From assembly GCA_951799405.1 (NCBI GenBank), contig OX637354.1, forward strand, positions 434,001 through 498,000: a stretch of 64,000 nucleotides of DNA, read 5' to 3'. Made by a program: the position numbers and the translations under genes. Source of the DNA: Agapetus fuscipes. Its lineage: Eukaryota; Arthropoda; Insecta; Trichoptera; Glossosomatidae. Of the stretch, positions 45,972 through 57,711 are shown in pieces; the stretch's first letter is position 1; every line of letters begins with the position of its first letter. The notes beneath the pieces were generated by a model. It saw nothing but the letters and a program-made list of their open reading frames with translations. It was not told where the DNA came from and ran no database searches.

Positions 45972-46300
45972 GTCTGGTCGATAGCTCAGTTGGTGGAGTG
46001 CGTGCATTCCAAGCCGACAGCTTGAGTTCGAATCCTATCGAGGGTGTTAGAAATGATTAACCGTTTCGCTTTTTATTTCAAACCCAAAATAAAATACCAG
46101 CAAAGTGTACACAGCCTTCACAAGAAATGAAAAATAAATACCAGCCCCCTCGGGAGCTGGGAAACCTTCACTTCAACTGAAATGGTTGGTGTAACGCCGG
46201 CCCCTTACCTGTAAAATTAAATAGATTCCACTCGTCAGATTCGACTCCTTCGGGGGAGCGCGGCAATAGTTTACACTATATATGTAGCTTAGTTGCGTAT
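45972..46300 (+). mobile_element. SINE-A, full length
   Basis: Head GGTCGATAGCTCAGTTGGTG with B box AGTTCGAATCC, whole body, and tail TTTACACTATATATGTAGCT. Confidence 0.85.
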
Positions 46301-46399
46301 CTTTTATACATTTCTCTATTTACGCAATGGTGAAGAAATTACTGGATGTTACTGGGGTCGAAAATATACTTGTCCCCATGGATTTATAGAACTTCATGC

Positions 46400-46471
46400 T
46401 TGTCATATGCGATCCCTTCGGGCAAAACGTGGCAAGAAGTTACAATACATGTGTAGCTTGTAGCGTTTTTT
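46400..46471 (+). mobile_element. SINE-A tail fragment
   Basis: TCATATGCGATCCCTTCGGG to GTGTAGCTTGTAGCGTTTTTT. Confidence 0.7.
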
Positions 46472-47283
46472 AGCGAGTAGTCGACTGTGAATAACAAGTA
46501 ACTTTTCAAAAAAACTTTCATGTTCGGATCGCATGCAGGAAGCTGTTTTCATGTCAATATGTAATTTCCGTTCATACTCAAGCACAACGTTTCACCAACA
46601 AAATGTATGGAAATCAAAACTATCAACTCTAGTGATCGTTCCAGTTTTCATACTATTCTTGTAAAGAACTCTTGGTCTAATTTCCACGTAAAGTTTACAC
46701 TTTCGTTTTACATGAATACTAGAAAAGCGCACGTATTGTGCGTTTCACTTTTCAGCAATATTTTTGTAAAAAGCTTTAGTTTCATTTAAACGTATTTTAG
46801 AACACTGTTTTCATGTCAGTACGTAATATAAAAACACCAATCTTATTGGCAATCTTAAAAGCTATTAAAAGATAACCTTGAACTTTTTTGAAACAATGTG
46901 AAACAAATTTACAAATGGCAGAGTGTGATTTATGATCATTTTCGCAAATTAAACGGAAAAATATATTCCTGGAAGCAAGGACTCCTACTGAGGTATCAAA
47001 ATCTAATTTGGAGGCGCCCGTGACTCGTAAAATCTAGAACAACTTCGCACTGCGCAAGGAAAACTTTTTCAAGAATAAAGTGCAACCTCGACATTCGTAT
47101 GCTTTGGTTAACCAACGCCTTGCAGATCTAAGTGTGCACCTTGTAGGTTGCGCTTTTTATTTTACTCGGATAATTAAATATAGGTGAAACGTCCAGAAGC
47201 TTCAACCCCGATGGGCCACGGTAAAATATCCCGAAAACATCAAGTGCTACATAATTGTCTTTTTTGTTACCAAATAACATCCT
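46472..47283. other. Spacer, no feature recognised
   Basis: A short GAAACGTCCAGAAGC block near 47185 resembles the inverted-end element family, but nothing else was seen. Confidence 0.35.
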
Positions 47284-47376
47284 TTAGGCCCGGTATTTTG
47301 AAGTATCGTAAAGTTAACTAAAATGCAATTTTAGTTAACTCATCATAATATTTCACTCACCAAATTCCGCCAGTAA

Positions 47377-47797
47377 GGCCCGGTATTTTGAAGTATCGTA
47401 AAGTTAACTAAAATGCAATTTTAGTTAAATTATCATAATATTTCACTCACCGAATTTCGGCAGTAAATATTTAGTAACTTTAACTTTCGATTTTCAAGAC
47501 GGCGGCGCTTCACTGACAGCAGCTGTTCTTTTTTAATGTAAGGATACATTAAAATTGTTGCAAACTGAACATTTTTTGTCTCGTTTTCTAGCTTAATGAA
47601 GATAAGGGCTATGATTTTTATGAATAGTTGTTTGTTTTAAAGCTTTTCAATGGCATTTTAATTATTTCCAAGATTTGAGGGCGAGGCTTCATATTTCGGC
47701 AATGTTCGGTTTTAGTTAACTCGAAATTGAGTATTTTGACTACAAGTTCAAGTAATAATTAACTAAAATATTACAACACTTCAATATACCGGGGGCC
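47377..47797. mobile_element. Harbinger-like element, inner copy
   Basis: The left end repeats the outer element's first 85 bp (GGCCCGGTATTTTGAAGTAT...). The right end is CAATATACCGGGGGCC. It includes TTTTCTAGCTTAATGAAGAT, again present in the outer copy at 48203. Confidence 0.75.
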
Positions 47798-47838
47798 TTA
47801 GTAACTTTAACTTTCGTGGAAAACTAACGTGGAAATTA

Positions 47839-48168
47839 GTCCGGTCGATAGCTCAGTTGGTAGAGTGCTTGCATTCCATGCCGTGAGCTCGGGTTCGAAT
47901 ACCACCGAGGGTGTCAGAAATGATTTCCCGTTTCGGTGTTTATTTCAAACCCCAAAATAAAATACCGGCAAGGTTTACTCAGCCTTCACAAGAAATGAGT
48001 ACCAGCCCTTTCGGGAGCTGGGAAACTCCCACTTCAACTGAAGTGGTAAGCGTAAGGCCGGCCCCCCCTTACCTGTAAAAATAAATAGGTTCAACTCGCA
48101 AAATGCGACCCCTTCGGGGATAACGCGGCAAGAAGTTACACTATATGTGTAGCTTAGTTGCGTTTTTT
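47839..48168 (+). mobile_element. SINE-A, full length, best preserved
   Basis: A box TAGCTCAGTTGGTAGAGTG, B box GGTTCGAATACC, body CAAGGTTTACTCAGCCTTCA, tail GGGGATAACGCGGCAAGAAG and CACTATATGTGTAGCTTAG, ending in TTTTTT. Confidence 0.9.
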
Positions 48169-48503
48169 GCGTTTAAGCTTTCGGAACATTTTTTGTCTCG
48201 TTTTCTAGTTTAATGAAGATAAGGGCTATGATTTTTATGAATAGTTGTTTGTTTTACAGCTTTTGAATGGCATTTTCATTATTTCCAAGATTTGAGGGCG
48301 TGGCTTCATACTTCGGCAATGCTCGGTTTTAGTTAACTCGAGATTAAATAATTTGAATAAAAGTTCAAGTAATAGTGAACTAAAATATTACTACAGTTCA
48401 ATATACCGGGCCTTAGTAATATCTGTAAAGTATATTTCAGGATTTATAAAATTAAATAAAACTAAACTTCCCCATCAAATATTACTATACATATCATACA
48501 TGA

Positions 48504-48808
48504 CTGGTCCGTAGTCCAGGTGGTAACACTTTGGACTCGTAACTGGAAGGTCGTGGGTTCGAATCCCGGCGGAGCACAGAAAATATACCATTTATATTTT
48601 CAAATTTGCTCTTCGCTGGGTTGAAAACTTCATAAACCTTTACCAAAGACCGGTCATCAAAAGGTCCATCCAGCCTTACAACAACTGGGTCTTGCTTGAG
48701 AATTGGCGCTTTCTACAGCGACGACCAAGCTCGCAGAGGGCTCTTGAGGTGTGATACACACAAAAACAGCGCTCACCAACTAAATCAGCCTAATTTTTTT
48801 TTTTTTTA
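48504..48808 (+). mobile_element. SINE-B, full length, best preserved
   Basis: CTGGTCCGTAGTCCAGGTGG, B box GGTTCGAATCCCGGC, body GGTCCATCCAGCCTTACAAC, tail GAGGTGTGATACACAC and CACCAACTAAATCAGCC plus a T run. Monomeric, no 5S head. Confidence 0.9.
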
Positions 48809-49386
48809 ATGACTTGCTAAAGCTTTAAACTGAAATAAGTAAATAAAATGCTTCAGCTAACGTATGCTTTGATTTCAGTATGAACTGCAAAATTGCAAGA
48901 ATTTCGAAATTTGAGGTAACATTACCTCAATTTAAGGCCTCGCTCTGCTCTCTCTCAAGCTTTGCCATTTTGGGAATACATTTTTGGCATAGAAATTCTT
49001 CATCTCGCAAGAGAGGATTTCTCTTTAACCAAAAGTACGTGGAAATTTGATGGTTTGAGCAAATGAATTCAGTTCCATCAAGTTTTCAGTTAATTATTTG
49101 ATTAAATAAATTATATGAGTTAATGAAACATTATAATTTCATTATTTTAATTAAAATTTGTTGATAATTTTTATCACAAAGCCGCGCCCAAATGTATCGT
49201 ATTAATACCTGTCACTCTAAATATATTTTAATTATTTAATTCAACATGTTAAAAGGCAATAGAGCATAAGCGACAAAAACTAAATTGTTCAGGAGAGCAG
49301 CTTAAAGTTTGAGTTTGCAGAAAAATGGTATAATTTTTTTTATTTTTTATCATATCGTGAAAATTAAAACAGCTCTACGCAACTAA
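48809..49386. other. AT-rich spacer, no feature seen
   Basis: No gene, RNA or repeat recognised. Confidence 0.35.
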
Positions 49387-49880
49387 AAAACGCAACTAAG
49401 CTACACATATAGTGTAACTTCTTGCCTGCGTTATCCCCGAAGGGGTCACATGTGGCGCTTCGGGACCTATTTATTTTTACAGGTAAGGGGGTCGGCCTCA
49501 CACCAACCACTTTCAGTTGAAGTGGGGGTTTCCCAGCTCCCGGGGGGGCTGGTTCTCATTTCTTGGGAAGGCTGAGTAAACCTTTGAGATCGAACCCTTG
49601 CTCTCGGCATGGAATGCAAGCATTCTACCAATTGAGCTATCGACCTTTCTACGAGCTTAATCGTCGTCGCTACAAAGCGCCAATTCTCAAGCAAGACCCA
49701 GTTGCTGTAAGGCTGGATGGACCTTTGGTGACCGGTCATTGGTAAAGGTTTTATGAATTTTTCAACCCAGCGAAGAGCAAATTTGAAAATATAAATGGTA
49801 TATTTTTTGTGCTCCGCCGGGAATCGAACCCACAACCTTCCCATTCAGAGTCCGTTGTTTTACCACTGAGCTACGGACCG
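49387..49880 (-). mobile_element. Composite SINE: SINE-B then SINE-A, complete
   Basis: On the minus strand a complete SINE-B head and body (49880 to about 49652) runs directly into a complete SINE-A (49651 to 49387). The SINE-A B box reads GGTTCGATCTC. The junction matches 16765 and 22050, so this is a propagated composite and not a chance insertion. Confidence 0.85.
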
Positions 49881-50382
49881 CTCTAAAACTAAAAAAATTA
49901 AGGCATTTATTGGCATTTCTAATAATGTGTTTTTACGATGTTGTACGATTACTTTATGTCACAAGCGCCTTTAGGAAAAAAAAATGCCAAAATCTTCTCG
50001 GTTACACCAAAACCATACATCTAAAACGTAGTTGATTGCTTGGGCATAAGCAACAACAAAAAATCATCGAAGAGCCATAAGAATTAGCGCATTAGAAAGA
50101 CTTGAAAATTTTTGGTAGGATGGCATTCATAACTCATTTTTGACCAAAACGTCGCTTATGCCCTACTTCCTTTTAACCGTCGGTGTCATTTTATTGACGT
50201 TTGAGGTGCGCCCCCTTAAGTGACATTGTTTTATTAATTTCAAAGTTTTAATTAGAAAAACAATCAACATTAATTCAATAAATTGACATTTGACATGACA
50301 GATTAATTAAATTCTAGTCTTTATGGGACGGGAGAAATGTCAAATTGCAATAAAGTGGCAGAAAGCCATGTCTTTAATATAT
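49881..50382. other. Spacer, no feature seen
   Basis: No gene or repeat recognised. Confidence 0.35.
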
Positions 50383-50678
50383 AATTTAAGTTGCAAAGAC
50401 ATATTAGCATTTAAAATTCACATTAAATGCATGCCCACAAACAGACATTGCGAAAACCCACTTCATACCCGTTCCGTTTATACACTTTCGCCACAAACAA
50501 AAACGTGTGTAAGTTCACGCATACAAATGCTGCATATGTACCTACTTACAAATTAAAATCAAAACCTCAATCCAACATAAACCCTGCAACTTTTTACCGA
50601 CCTTCCCTGAAACGAGTCTGGCATTGGCAAAGTGAACGATTGTTTACAGTATGGGTGGTCAACCTCATTCCAACCCTC
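50383..50678 (-). mobile_element. LINE-A 3' end
   Basis: AAGTTGCAAAGACATATTAG to GGGTGGTCAACCTCATTCCA, with about 40 bp of extra sequence in the middle. Confidence 0.75.
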
Positions 50679-50767
50679 ATACAGACATAAGGAGGCGATG
50701 GGCGAAAAAAGGTTGGGTAACACTGATCGAGAGCCTTTCTAATCAGTGATTCATAATATGTTGAGTC

Positions 50768-51357
50768 AGGTCGATAGCTCAGTGGTAGAGTGCTTGGGTT
50801 CCATGTCGTGAGCTCGGGTTCGAATCCCACCGAGGGTTTTAGAAAAGATTTCCCGTTTCATTTTTTTTTTTAATAGATTTGTGAAGAGGAATGCAATTCA
50901 TCAACCTAGTCTGCCTGGCCAGAAACAGGTAATAATATCATCAATTAATAATTAATTATTGTTTGTTTAAATGAAATATTAATTAATGATTACCGAATGA
51001 CATTTGTTGAACTAGGGTCAAAGTTATGGTCAAATGACCCAGGCGGGGATCATACCAACGTTATTCTATTCCAAATACGCTAGAAAGATCAGCCCACTTG
51101 GCCCCCTCGGCCATAACACCGACCGTTTATTTCGCTACCCAAAATAATACTACCAGCATGGTTTACTCAGCCTTTAGCAAGAAATGAGAACCAGCCCCCT
51201 TGGGAGCTGCGAAACTCCCACTTCAACTGAAGGGGTTGGAGCAAGGCCTGCCCCCTTACCTGTAAAAATAAACAGGTTCAATTCGCCACATGCGAAACCC
51301 TTCAGGGACAACGCGGCAAGATGTTACACTATTTGTGTAGCTTAGTTTAGTTGCGTT
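50768..51357 (+). mobile_element. SINE-A with SINE-C inserted in its body
   Basis: SINE-A 50768-50860 (A box, B box GGTTCGAATCCC) resumes at 51125-51357. A minus-strand SINE-C occupies 50861-51124. Confidence 0.82.
50861..51124 (-). mobile_element. SINE-C, full length
   Basis: The minus strand runs from GTCGGTGTTATGGCCGAGGG through the AT palindrome to CTTCACAAATCTATTAAAAA. The B box region is ATGATCCCCGCCTGGG. Confidence 0.85.
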
Positions 51358-51629
51358 ACATGCTCACAGACATTTAAGTCTACTCAGTAGATATCATAAT
51401 AACGCAATAGTATTTATAGAGGTTGCTTTTTATTTAAAAAAAACTTGGTTAAGTACCTGTAATTTATCAATGCGGTTTCATTTTTTGTAAATCAAATTAA
51501 AAGTATTTGGTAAAACAGCTCTTATCCATTGTGTAGGCTATCAACAAATTATGTGGTTTATTAACTGTAAAAAAAGCCACCAAGATATGCCACTTGAACA
51601 GCAGCAACAAATTCCTACAATCTAAGCTG

Positions 51630-51983
51630 TCCGGTCGATAGCTCAGTTGGTAGAGTGCTTGCATTCTACCCCGTGAGCTCGGGTTCAAATCCCACCGAGG
51701 AGGGTGTCAGAAATGATTTCCTGTTTCGGTGTTTATTTCAAACCCCATAATAAAAATACCGGCAAGGTTTACTCAGCCTTCACAAGAAATGAGTACCAGC
51801 TCCCTCGGAAGCTGGGAGGCCCCTACTTCAACTGAAGTGGTTGGCGTAAGACCGGCCCCCTTACCTGTAAAAATAAATAGGTTCAACTCGCCACATGCGA
51901 CCCCTTCGTACTCCGATGTATCCCCTTCGGGAATAAAGCGGCAAGACGTTACACTATATGTGTAGCTTAGTTGCGTTTTTTTT
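51630..51983 (+). mobile_element. SINE-A, full length
   Basis: Head CCGGTCGATAGCTCAGTTGG with the CATTCTACCCCGTGAGC variant and B box GGTTCAAATCC. A small duplication, CCCCTTCGTACTCCGATGTAT, sits within the tail. Ends in a run of eight T. Confidence 0.86.
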
Positions 51984-52076
51984 AAGCTGCGAAAATATTA
52001 TTTGTTGTATTAATTGTGTGTCTGTGTGAGTTGGTATACGTTGTGTCTGTGAGAATCTATTAAGTCAAAAGATGTT

Positions 52077-52320
52077 TCCTTGACTTATAGGTTGGTATGC
52101 GGCTGACCACCCATACTGTGAAAAAATGGTTCACTTTGCCAATGTCACCCCTGTCTCAGGGAAGGACGGCAAGAGTTGCAGGGCTTATGTTCATTTGAGA
52201 TGGGTTCTTCCACATGTGGCATGTGTTAGCGCGAAATTATACATGTCTGCTTGTGGGAATGCACTTAATATAAATCATAAATGATATATATCCTTGCAGC
52301 TTAGATTAGATTAGATTAGA
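52077..52320 (+). mobile_element. LINE-A 3' end with (GATTA)n tail
   Basis: TTCCTTGACTTATAGGTTGG to TTGCAGCTTAGATTAGATTA. Confidence 0.82.
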
Positions 52321-52394
52321 TGTAGGTATTTTAATTATTGTACCTGTACTTTTTAAATTTTGTGTGAGTGTTTACTCGAATATTCTAAATACAA

Positions 52395-52668
52395 TATAGA
52401 CATTGGCACAGTGAACCATTTTTTACAGTATGCGTGGTTAGCCTCATAATAAATCTATAATAATCTATAATCTAAGTTTCAAGGACACATTTATTTAAAG
52501 TTCTCAAATGTATGCCCACAAACACGTTTAGTTCACGCGTACAAAATGCTGAATGCGTACTTACAAATAAAATCCAAACCTCAAATGAACATAAGCCCTA
52601 CAACTTTTGCGGACCTTCCCTGACACAGGGGTGACATTGGCTCATACCGAATTGTTAGTCAAGGAATA
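52395..52668 (-). mobile_element. LINE-A 3' end
   Basis: Two inverted pieces: 52395-52445 and 52460-52668 (AATCTAAGTTTCAAGGACAC to TTAGTCAAGGAAT). Confidence 0.65.
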
Positions 52669-52954
52669 GAGATACAATGACACATAGATTGAATTGCAAC
52701 TTTTTTCGAATCTTTCCACATACGGTCGCATCTGCCACAATATTTTTCCAACTGTACTATTTGGTTTGCCCACTAAATTTTTCCCATATCGCGTGCCAAA
52801 GTAAAATGAGCGTGTTTAGAATACCAAGTGACTTTCTGACTTGCCGGAAAATACGCGGGAACATTCGAGTCGCCACCTTAAGCGATGGGGCAACTAAAGA
52901 CCGACAGCACGGAAAAACATAGTTCACATTACTCATGTAAACTATTTATAAAAC

Positions 52955-53205
52955 TAATAAACCTCTTGTATTCCTATCTGCTCAGTGATAAGAAAATGCC
53001 TGTTAACCTGAAACGCAGGGTCTTTGAGTCCTGCGTGCTTCCAGTATCCACCTATATGGCTTGGAAACAGTATAGCGCCAACAGACTGAGGACGTGCCAA
53101 AGAGCCATTGAAAAGAGGATGCTGGGAATCAATCTCAGAGACAAGGTTCCAAACCAATAGATCCGTAGACGCACTGGTGTCACTGATGCCATACTCAGGC
53201 TGACT
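52955..53205 (+). pseudogene. LINE-D ORF2 fragment (post-RT region)
   Basis: Encodes LLSDKKMPVNLKRRVFESCV, LPVSTYMAWKQYSANRLRTC and RAIEKRMLGINLRDKVPNQ-stop, then IRRRTGVTDAI. This is the MPLNLKRRVFDSCVLPV-type segment of RTE endonuclease-reverse transcriptases. A LINE-A 3'UTR scrap follows. Confidence 0.75.
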
Positions 53206-53289
53206 TTCATTAAAACAGGGGTGACGTTGCAAAAATGCGCCACTTTTACAGTGTGAATGGTTGGCCCTGCTCCAAAAACTATGACAGCA

Positions 53290-53533
53290 TGTCCCCACAG
53301 TGCTTGTTTGGCTTATTTGTGTACCATTTGATTCAAAGATGACCTTTGAATGAAATAATTGTCTTAAGAATCACGTTCTACACAATTTGAGCTAAGAAAT
53401 ACACGATAATGTTAGAGTTTTTTTTATCATTTTTTATCGTTTTCATAAGACACATTGGTCCAGTACACGTACAAGCATTGCTCATGTGAAATTACATCTG
53501 ATGGACATAATACAATTAAGCACTAAGGGGACG
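53290..53533. mobile_element. MITE, CGTCCCCTTAGTGCTTG family, complete
   Basis: Inverted termini TGTCCCCACAGTGCTTGTTT and AATTAAGCACTAAGGGGACG, with AGCA on both sides (53286-53289, 53534-53537). It is 244 bp, non-coding. Confidence 0.8.
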
Positions 53534-53702
53534 AGCAGTTTATCAAGAAAGCCAAGACACATCATCATCTTTACAGATTGTGGAGATAATGATGCCGATG
53601 ATAAATACGTTTTTATACAAAGCTTTTCATTTAAAAAAATTCACAACTAACGGTATTTTTAAAATTGGGAAGGATATTAAAAACTAAGCCCCTGATTTCT
53701 AA

Positions 53703-53822
53703 GGCCCGGTATTTTCAACGTGAGCATAGCGACGAATGAAAAGGATGCACTTTTTTCAATCGAGTGTGTAGTTTATTTTATCAGTCAAAAGTACCATGTG
53801 CAAACGTTGAAAATACCGGGCC
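53703..53822. mobile_element. Short MITE with GGCCCGGTATTTTCAACG termini
   Basis: GGCCCGGTATTTTCAACGT and its inverse ACGTTGAAAATACCGGGCC bracket 120 bp. The termini relate it to the Harbinger-like element at 47287. Confidence 0.75.
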
Positions 53823-53844
53823 TGTAGAATGAGTCAGTCATGGT

Positions 53845-54262
53845 ATTGAGACAGTCACAATGTCACAAAAAAGTGCCCACAAGCTAAGAGTCACACAGAG
53901 AGCAATGGAGAGAGCCATGTTGGGTGTCAGTTTGCGGGACAGACTCAGAAATGAGGACATAAGAGTCAGGACAAAGGTTTCCGATGTCATCAAGATGGCC
54001 GCAACCCTCAAGTGGCGATGGGCGGGACATGTCGCTCGCGATCCAGATGAAAAGTGGACAAAGCGACTGCTGTGCTGGTGCCCAAGGACAGCAAAGCGTG
54101 GAGTTGGGCGCCCACGGTTGCGTTGGCGTGACGATGTTCAGAGAAGTGCAGGACTTGCCTGGATGAGGATCGCTCAGGATAGAAACGAATGGAAAATGCG
54201 AGAGGAGGCCTACGTCCAGAAGTGGACGATCAATACAGGCTGAAGAAGAAGAAGAAGAATGA
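53845..54262 (+). pseudogene. LINE-D ORF2 C-terminus and 3' end
   Basis: Encodes RVTQRAMERAMLGVSLRDRL, LKWRWAGHVARDPDEKWTKR, GVGRPRLRWRDDVQRSAGLA and EEAYVQKWTINTG-stop, a classic RTE-type C-terminus, with a (GAA)n tail at 54242-54262. It is 5'-truncated and lacks the RT core. Confidence 0.85.
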
Positions 54263-54494
54263 GTCTAACCTTTACTCTACATTATTCATGCAACTATTTT
54301 TACACCGGGGAAAATTCCATTTTAAATTGCTTAAAACGTGAGGCGACCCTTGGTATCGACTGCTTCTATTTTAAAATACGCAACTCATTGTCAATCCCTA
54401 TTGATGTAAAATAATTTCACTATGGCCCGGTATTTTCAAATTTTGTTACATTCTAAAGAGCTTTTACTCAAAATACAGGAAATGACTAAAATGA

Positions 54495-55075
54495 GAAAAG
54501 ACTGACGACGAAAGTATACGTTGCAAGAATAGATGGATGTCTTGGTAGAAGAAGACCGAGAAAGGTATGGATGGAAGGAACAAATATCCGAAATTGCGAA
54601 TGAATGGAATATCCAGAGTCATAATAAAAGAAGAGCCTGTATGAAAAAGGTTATGATTCGGGAGGAAATGAATGAAGTATGTAAGGACAGAAAAAAATGG
54701 CGGTTGATCTGTAATGTTGGCGGCTAGGGTTTATGAAATTGGAATTTGTTTTCTGTTTAGTTTTGATGTCCATAGATATTTTTATTTATTGATTTAAAAA
54801 TGTAATTTGTCGTGTATGTTCCTTGACTTATAGGTTGATATGCGGCTGACCACCCATGCTGTAAAAATGGTTCACTTTTCCCAATGTCACCCCGGTTTCA
54901 GGGAAGGACGGCAAGAGTTGCAGGGCTTACGTTCATTTGAGATTGGGTTTTTATATTGTAGGTTCACATGAGGCATGTGCAAGCGCGAACTTGTACGTGT
55001 CTGGTTGTGGGATGCATGTAATGTGAATCTCCAACGTAACATATCTTTGCAACTTAGATTAGATTAGATTAGAAT
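54495..55075 (+). pseudogene. LINE-A ORF2 end, 3'UTR and (GATTA)n tail
   Basis: The ORF2 end (RKVWMEGTNIRNCE-like, frame broken, then RRACMKKVMIREEMNEVCKD and [15 protein letters not shown]) runs into the full 3'UTR and a TTAGATTAGATTAGATTAG tail. Together with 29605 it proves the ORF-3'UTR linkage. Confidence 0.85.
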
Positions 55076-55830
55076 TTAAAAAAATACATACTTTCCTCGT
55101 TGCAAGTCCCACCGCGAATTTATACAAAATTTCCATAATGTATAATTCAAAATAATTTAAAATGCATTTGGAAAATTGCGCAATATTTTTGCATTCGGAA
55201 TTTGCATTTACGGCGACCGGAATTTAAACTCATTTCGTAGTTCAAATTTATGTCCATTACTTTAATGGATCTTCCATGCACTTATTTGCATACATTTACG
55301 TTGGTATGAAGCTGACCGCCAACACTGTAAAAAATTATTCAGTTTGCCAATGTCACCTCTGTTTAAGTCTTCCATCATCCATTCGTTCAATGTGCTAAAT
55401 CATCTCATTACATTATTATGTACCTCAGTTTCATATCTTCTTTCAACTTGCATTTCTAAACAATCATTCATAAGAAATTCTAAACAAAGAATGGTAACAT
55501 TCTTATGAATGATCCAATTTGCAACGAAACTAAGCTACACATAGAGCGTTACCTCTTGATAGTCTGGTAGTCTGAAGTAGGTTAAGGCTGTAGATTGTGT
55601 TTATTAATTTCCCAGCAGTTTTCTAATTAAACCCGTACAGCATCTGTGAAAATTGCAAAATGTCGGTTGGAGCACCGCCAAGTTATTTGGATGCAGTATA
55701 TCGATCACAGCATGCTGATAGCTTTCCACAGAATGTGTGGGAGCATTAGTTATAGATAATAAATTACGTTTGTAGCGTCACATCCCTTAAATGTCACAAT
55801 GGAAGTTCTTTTAACTTTTATCTATCTCAG
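55076..55830. other. Spacer with minor LINE scraps
   Basis: A short LINE-A scrap lies near 55300-55360 (GTTGGTATGAAGCTGACC). Otherwise no feature seen. Confidence 0.4.
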
Positions 55831-55831
55831 G

Positions 55832-56088
55832 CTGACCTGTTATGCGGCTGACCACCCATACTGTAAAAAATGGTTCACTTTGCCAATGTCACCCCTGTTT
55901 CAGGGAAGGACGGCAAGATTTGCAAGGCTTATGTTCATTTGAGATTGGGTTTTTATATTGTAGGTCCACAGCGGCATGTGTTAGCGCGAAATTATACATA
56001 TCTGCTTGTGGGAATGCATTTAATATAAATCTTAAATGATATATATCTTTGCAGCTTAGATTAGATTAGATAAGATTAGATTAGACAC
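55832..56088 (+). mobile_element. LINE-A 3' end with tail
   Basis: GCTGACCTGTTATGCGGCTG to TTGCAGCTTAGATTAGATTA. Confidence 0.8.
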
Positions 56089-56319
56089 GTTTCAAGCGTA
56101 GGAAGGCAACAATAAACAATATGAAATTGTACCAAATAAAACAACTTTGTTTAAAATTAATTCTGCAACTAAAAGATGAATCCACGGCTGTAACATCCTT
56201 CAGGGTGAGATGCCAAAAAAATTAACTTTGTTTTTGATTTTGACGAGTAGGTATATCCATTTCAAACAATTCGCAAACAATCCATTTTTATCTTCAGGTG
56301 GCTAAATAATGAGTTTGTC

Positions 56320-56745
56320 TTGTCTTGTCTTGTATCCTGCCGCCATTCCTCTAGGGGTGGCCAGTACCTCCACACAAGTGCCACCACTTGACTCTGTCCC
56401 TGCATACTTCTTTCATCTCATCTAATTTCATCACTCTTTTCATGCATTTTTCTTCTCTTGTTTCCACTCTGTAAATTCCATTCATTCGCAATCTCACTTA
56501 TCTGATCAATCCATTCTTTCCTAGGTCTTCCTCTTCCACGCTTACCTATTACATTCCCTTTATACACTCTTTTTGTCAGTCGGTCTTCATTCATCCTTTC
56601 AATATGTCCAAACCATCGCATCACACTTCTTTGAACTTTCACTTTCACGCTTTCTTTTACTCCGCATTCATTCAGAACCCATTCGTTTCTCACTCTATCT
56701 TTCAGTGTTTTTCCTGTCATACTTCTCAAATGAGCCATTTTTACG
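56320..56745 (-). pseudogene. LINE-B ORF2 C-terminal region
   Basis: The minus strand encodes MAHLRSMTGKTLKDRVRNEW, VMRWFGHIERMNEDRLTKRV and GKRGRGRPRKEWIDQISEIA, then a 3' end with CACCCCTAGAGGAATGG and a (CAAGA)n tail at 56320-56335, different from the tails of other LINE-B copies. Confidence 0.82.
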
Positions 56746-57163
56746 ATGCATACCTACAAAATGAGTTACATGTAATTGTTTATGTATTTATAATTGGAAT
56801 ATAAATCTCAAAAGTGTTTTTTTAAGGATCCTGTGCGGGAAACTCCCAAGATTTCAGAGTATTTGAAGGTATGACACTTACTAGAGTGCCACTGAGGTTC
56901 ATGTTGGTCATGTGGTGGTTAATGTCCTGATCCTTTGTAGCAGGGCTGTTAGCTGCGTAGTGTTGTGTTGGCTTTGTTTTGAGATACTGAAAAAAAGTGG
57001 CGATTGATATTGATTTTGACAGGACAAGGTTAAATTGGGGTGGGAACACAACTGATACCGTTAACTCATTCCATAAGCGGGCAGTCTGACTAAGGAATGA
57101 GTCGTGAAAACACCAAGTTCTCATAGCTTTAACTTAGATTTAGTATTATAGAATGCGATATGC
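56746..57163. other. Unassigned block
   Basis: The minus strand has a frame (RTWCFHDSFLSQTARLWNEL, then TVSVVFPPQFNLVLSKSI) that resembles the extreme C-terminus of LINE ORF2 proteins (SFxxxxARLWNxLP pattern). Probably another LINE relic. Confidence 0.5.
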
Positions 57164-57164
57164 A

Positions 57165-57489
57165 GTCCGGTCGAAAGCTCAGATGGTAGAGTGCTTGCAT
57201 TCCGTGCCGGAAGCTCGGATTCGAATCCCACTTAGGGTGTCAGAAATGATTTCCTGTTCGATGTTTATTTCAAACCCAAAATAAAATACATGCCAGGTTT
57301 ATTCAGCCTTCACAATAAATGAGTACCAGCGTCCTTGGGAGCTAGGAAGCCCCCACTTCAACTGAAGTGGTTGGCTTAAGACTGGCCCCCTTACCTGTAC
57401 AACAAATTATTGGTTCCACTCGCCACCTGCAACTCCTTCGGAAAGAACACGGCTAGAAATTGCACCATATGTGTAGCTTAGCCACGTAA
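57165..57489 (+). mobile_element. SINE-A, full length
   Basis: Head GTCCGGTCGAAAGCTCAGAT, B box GATTCGAATCCC, body and a diverged tail. Confidence 0.83.
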
Positions 57490-57509
57490 TCATCTTTATG
57501 CCTGCTATA

Positions 57510-57711
57510 AATGTCGGTGTTATAGCCGTGGGGATCAAGTCGGTTATTCGGAATCGGATAACGTTGGTTCGAATCTCGCGACCATAACTGCGACCCTGGT
57601 TCAACAGATGCCGTTGCATGCACACAAACTTCTGCTTTCGCATGAAGACAACTGGCCAGGCAAAATAGGTTGGTGGATTGTATTCCTTTACACAAATCTA
57701 TTAAAAAAAAA
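57510..57711 (+). mobile_element. SINE-C variant
   Basis: Head GGTGTTATAGCCGTGGGGAT, B box GGTTCGAATCTCGCG, and the variant body with CGTTGCATGCACACAAACTT; ends CTTTACACAAATCTATTAAA. Confidence 0.8.

Larger units (their letters stand above)
47287..48412. mobile_element. Harbinger-like non-autonomous element, outer copy
   Basis: Starts GGCCCGGTATTTTGAAG and ends CAATATACCGGGCC, with TTA on both sides (47284-47286 and 48413-48415), a duplication typical of PIF/Harbinger. It contains a second copy of itself (47377-47797) and a SINE-A (47839-48168). Confidence 0.75.
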
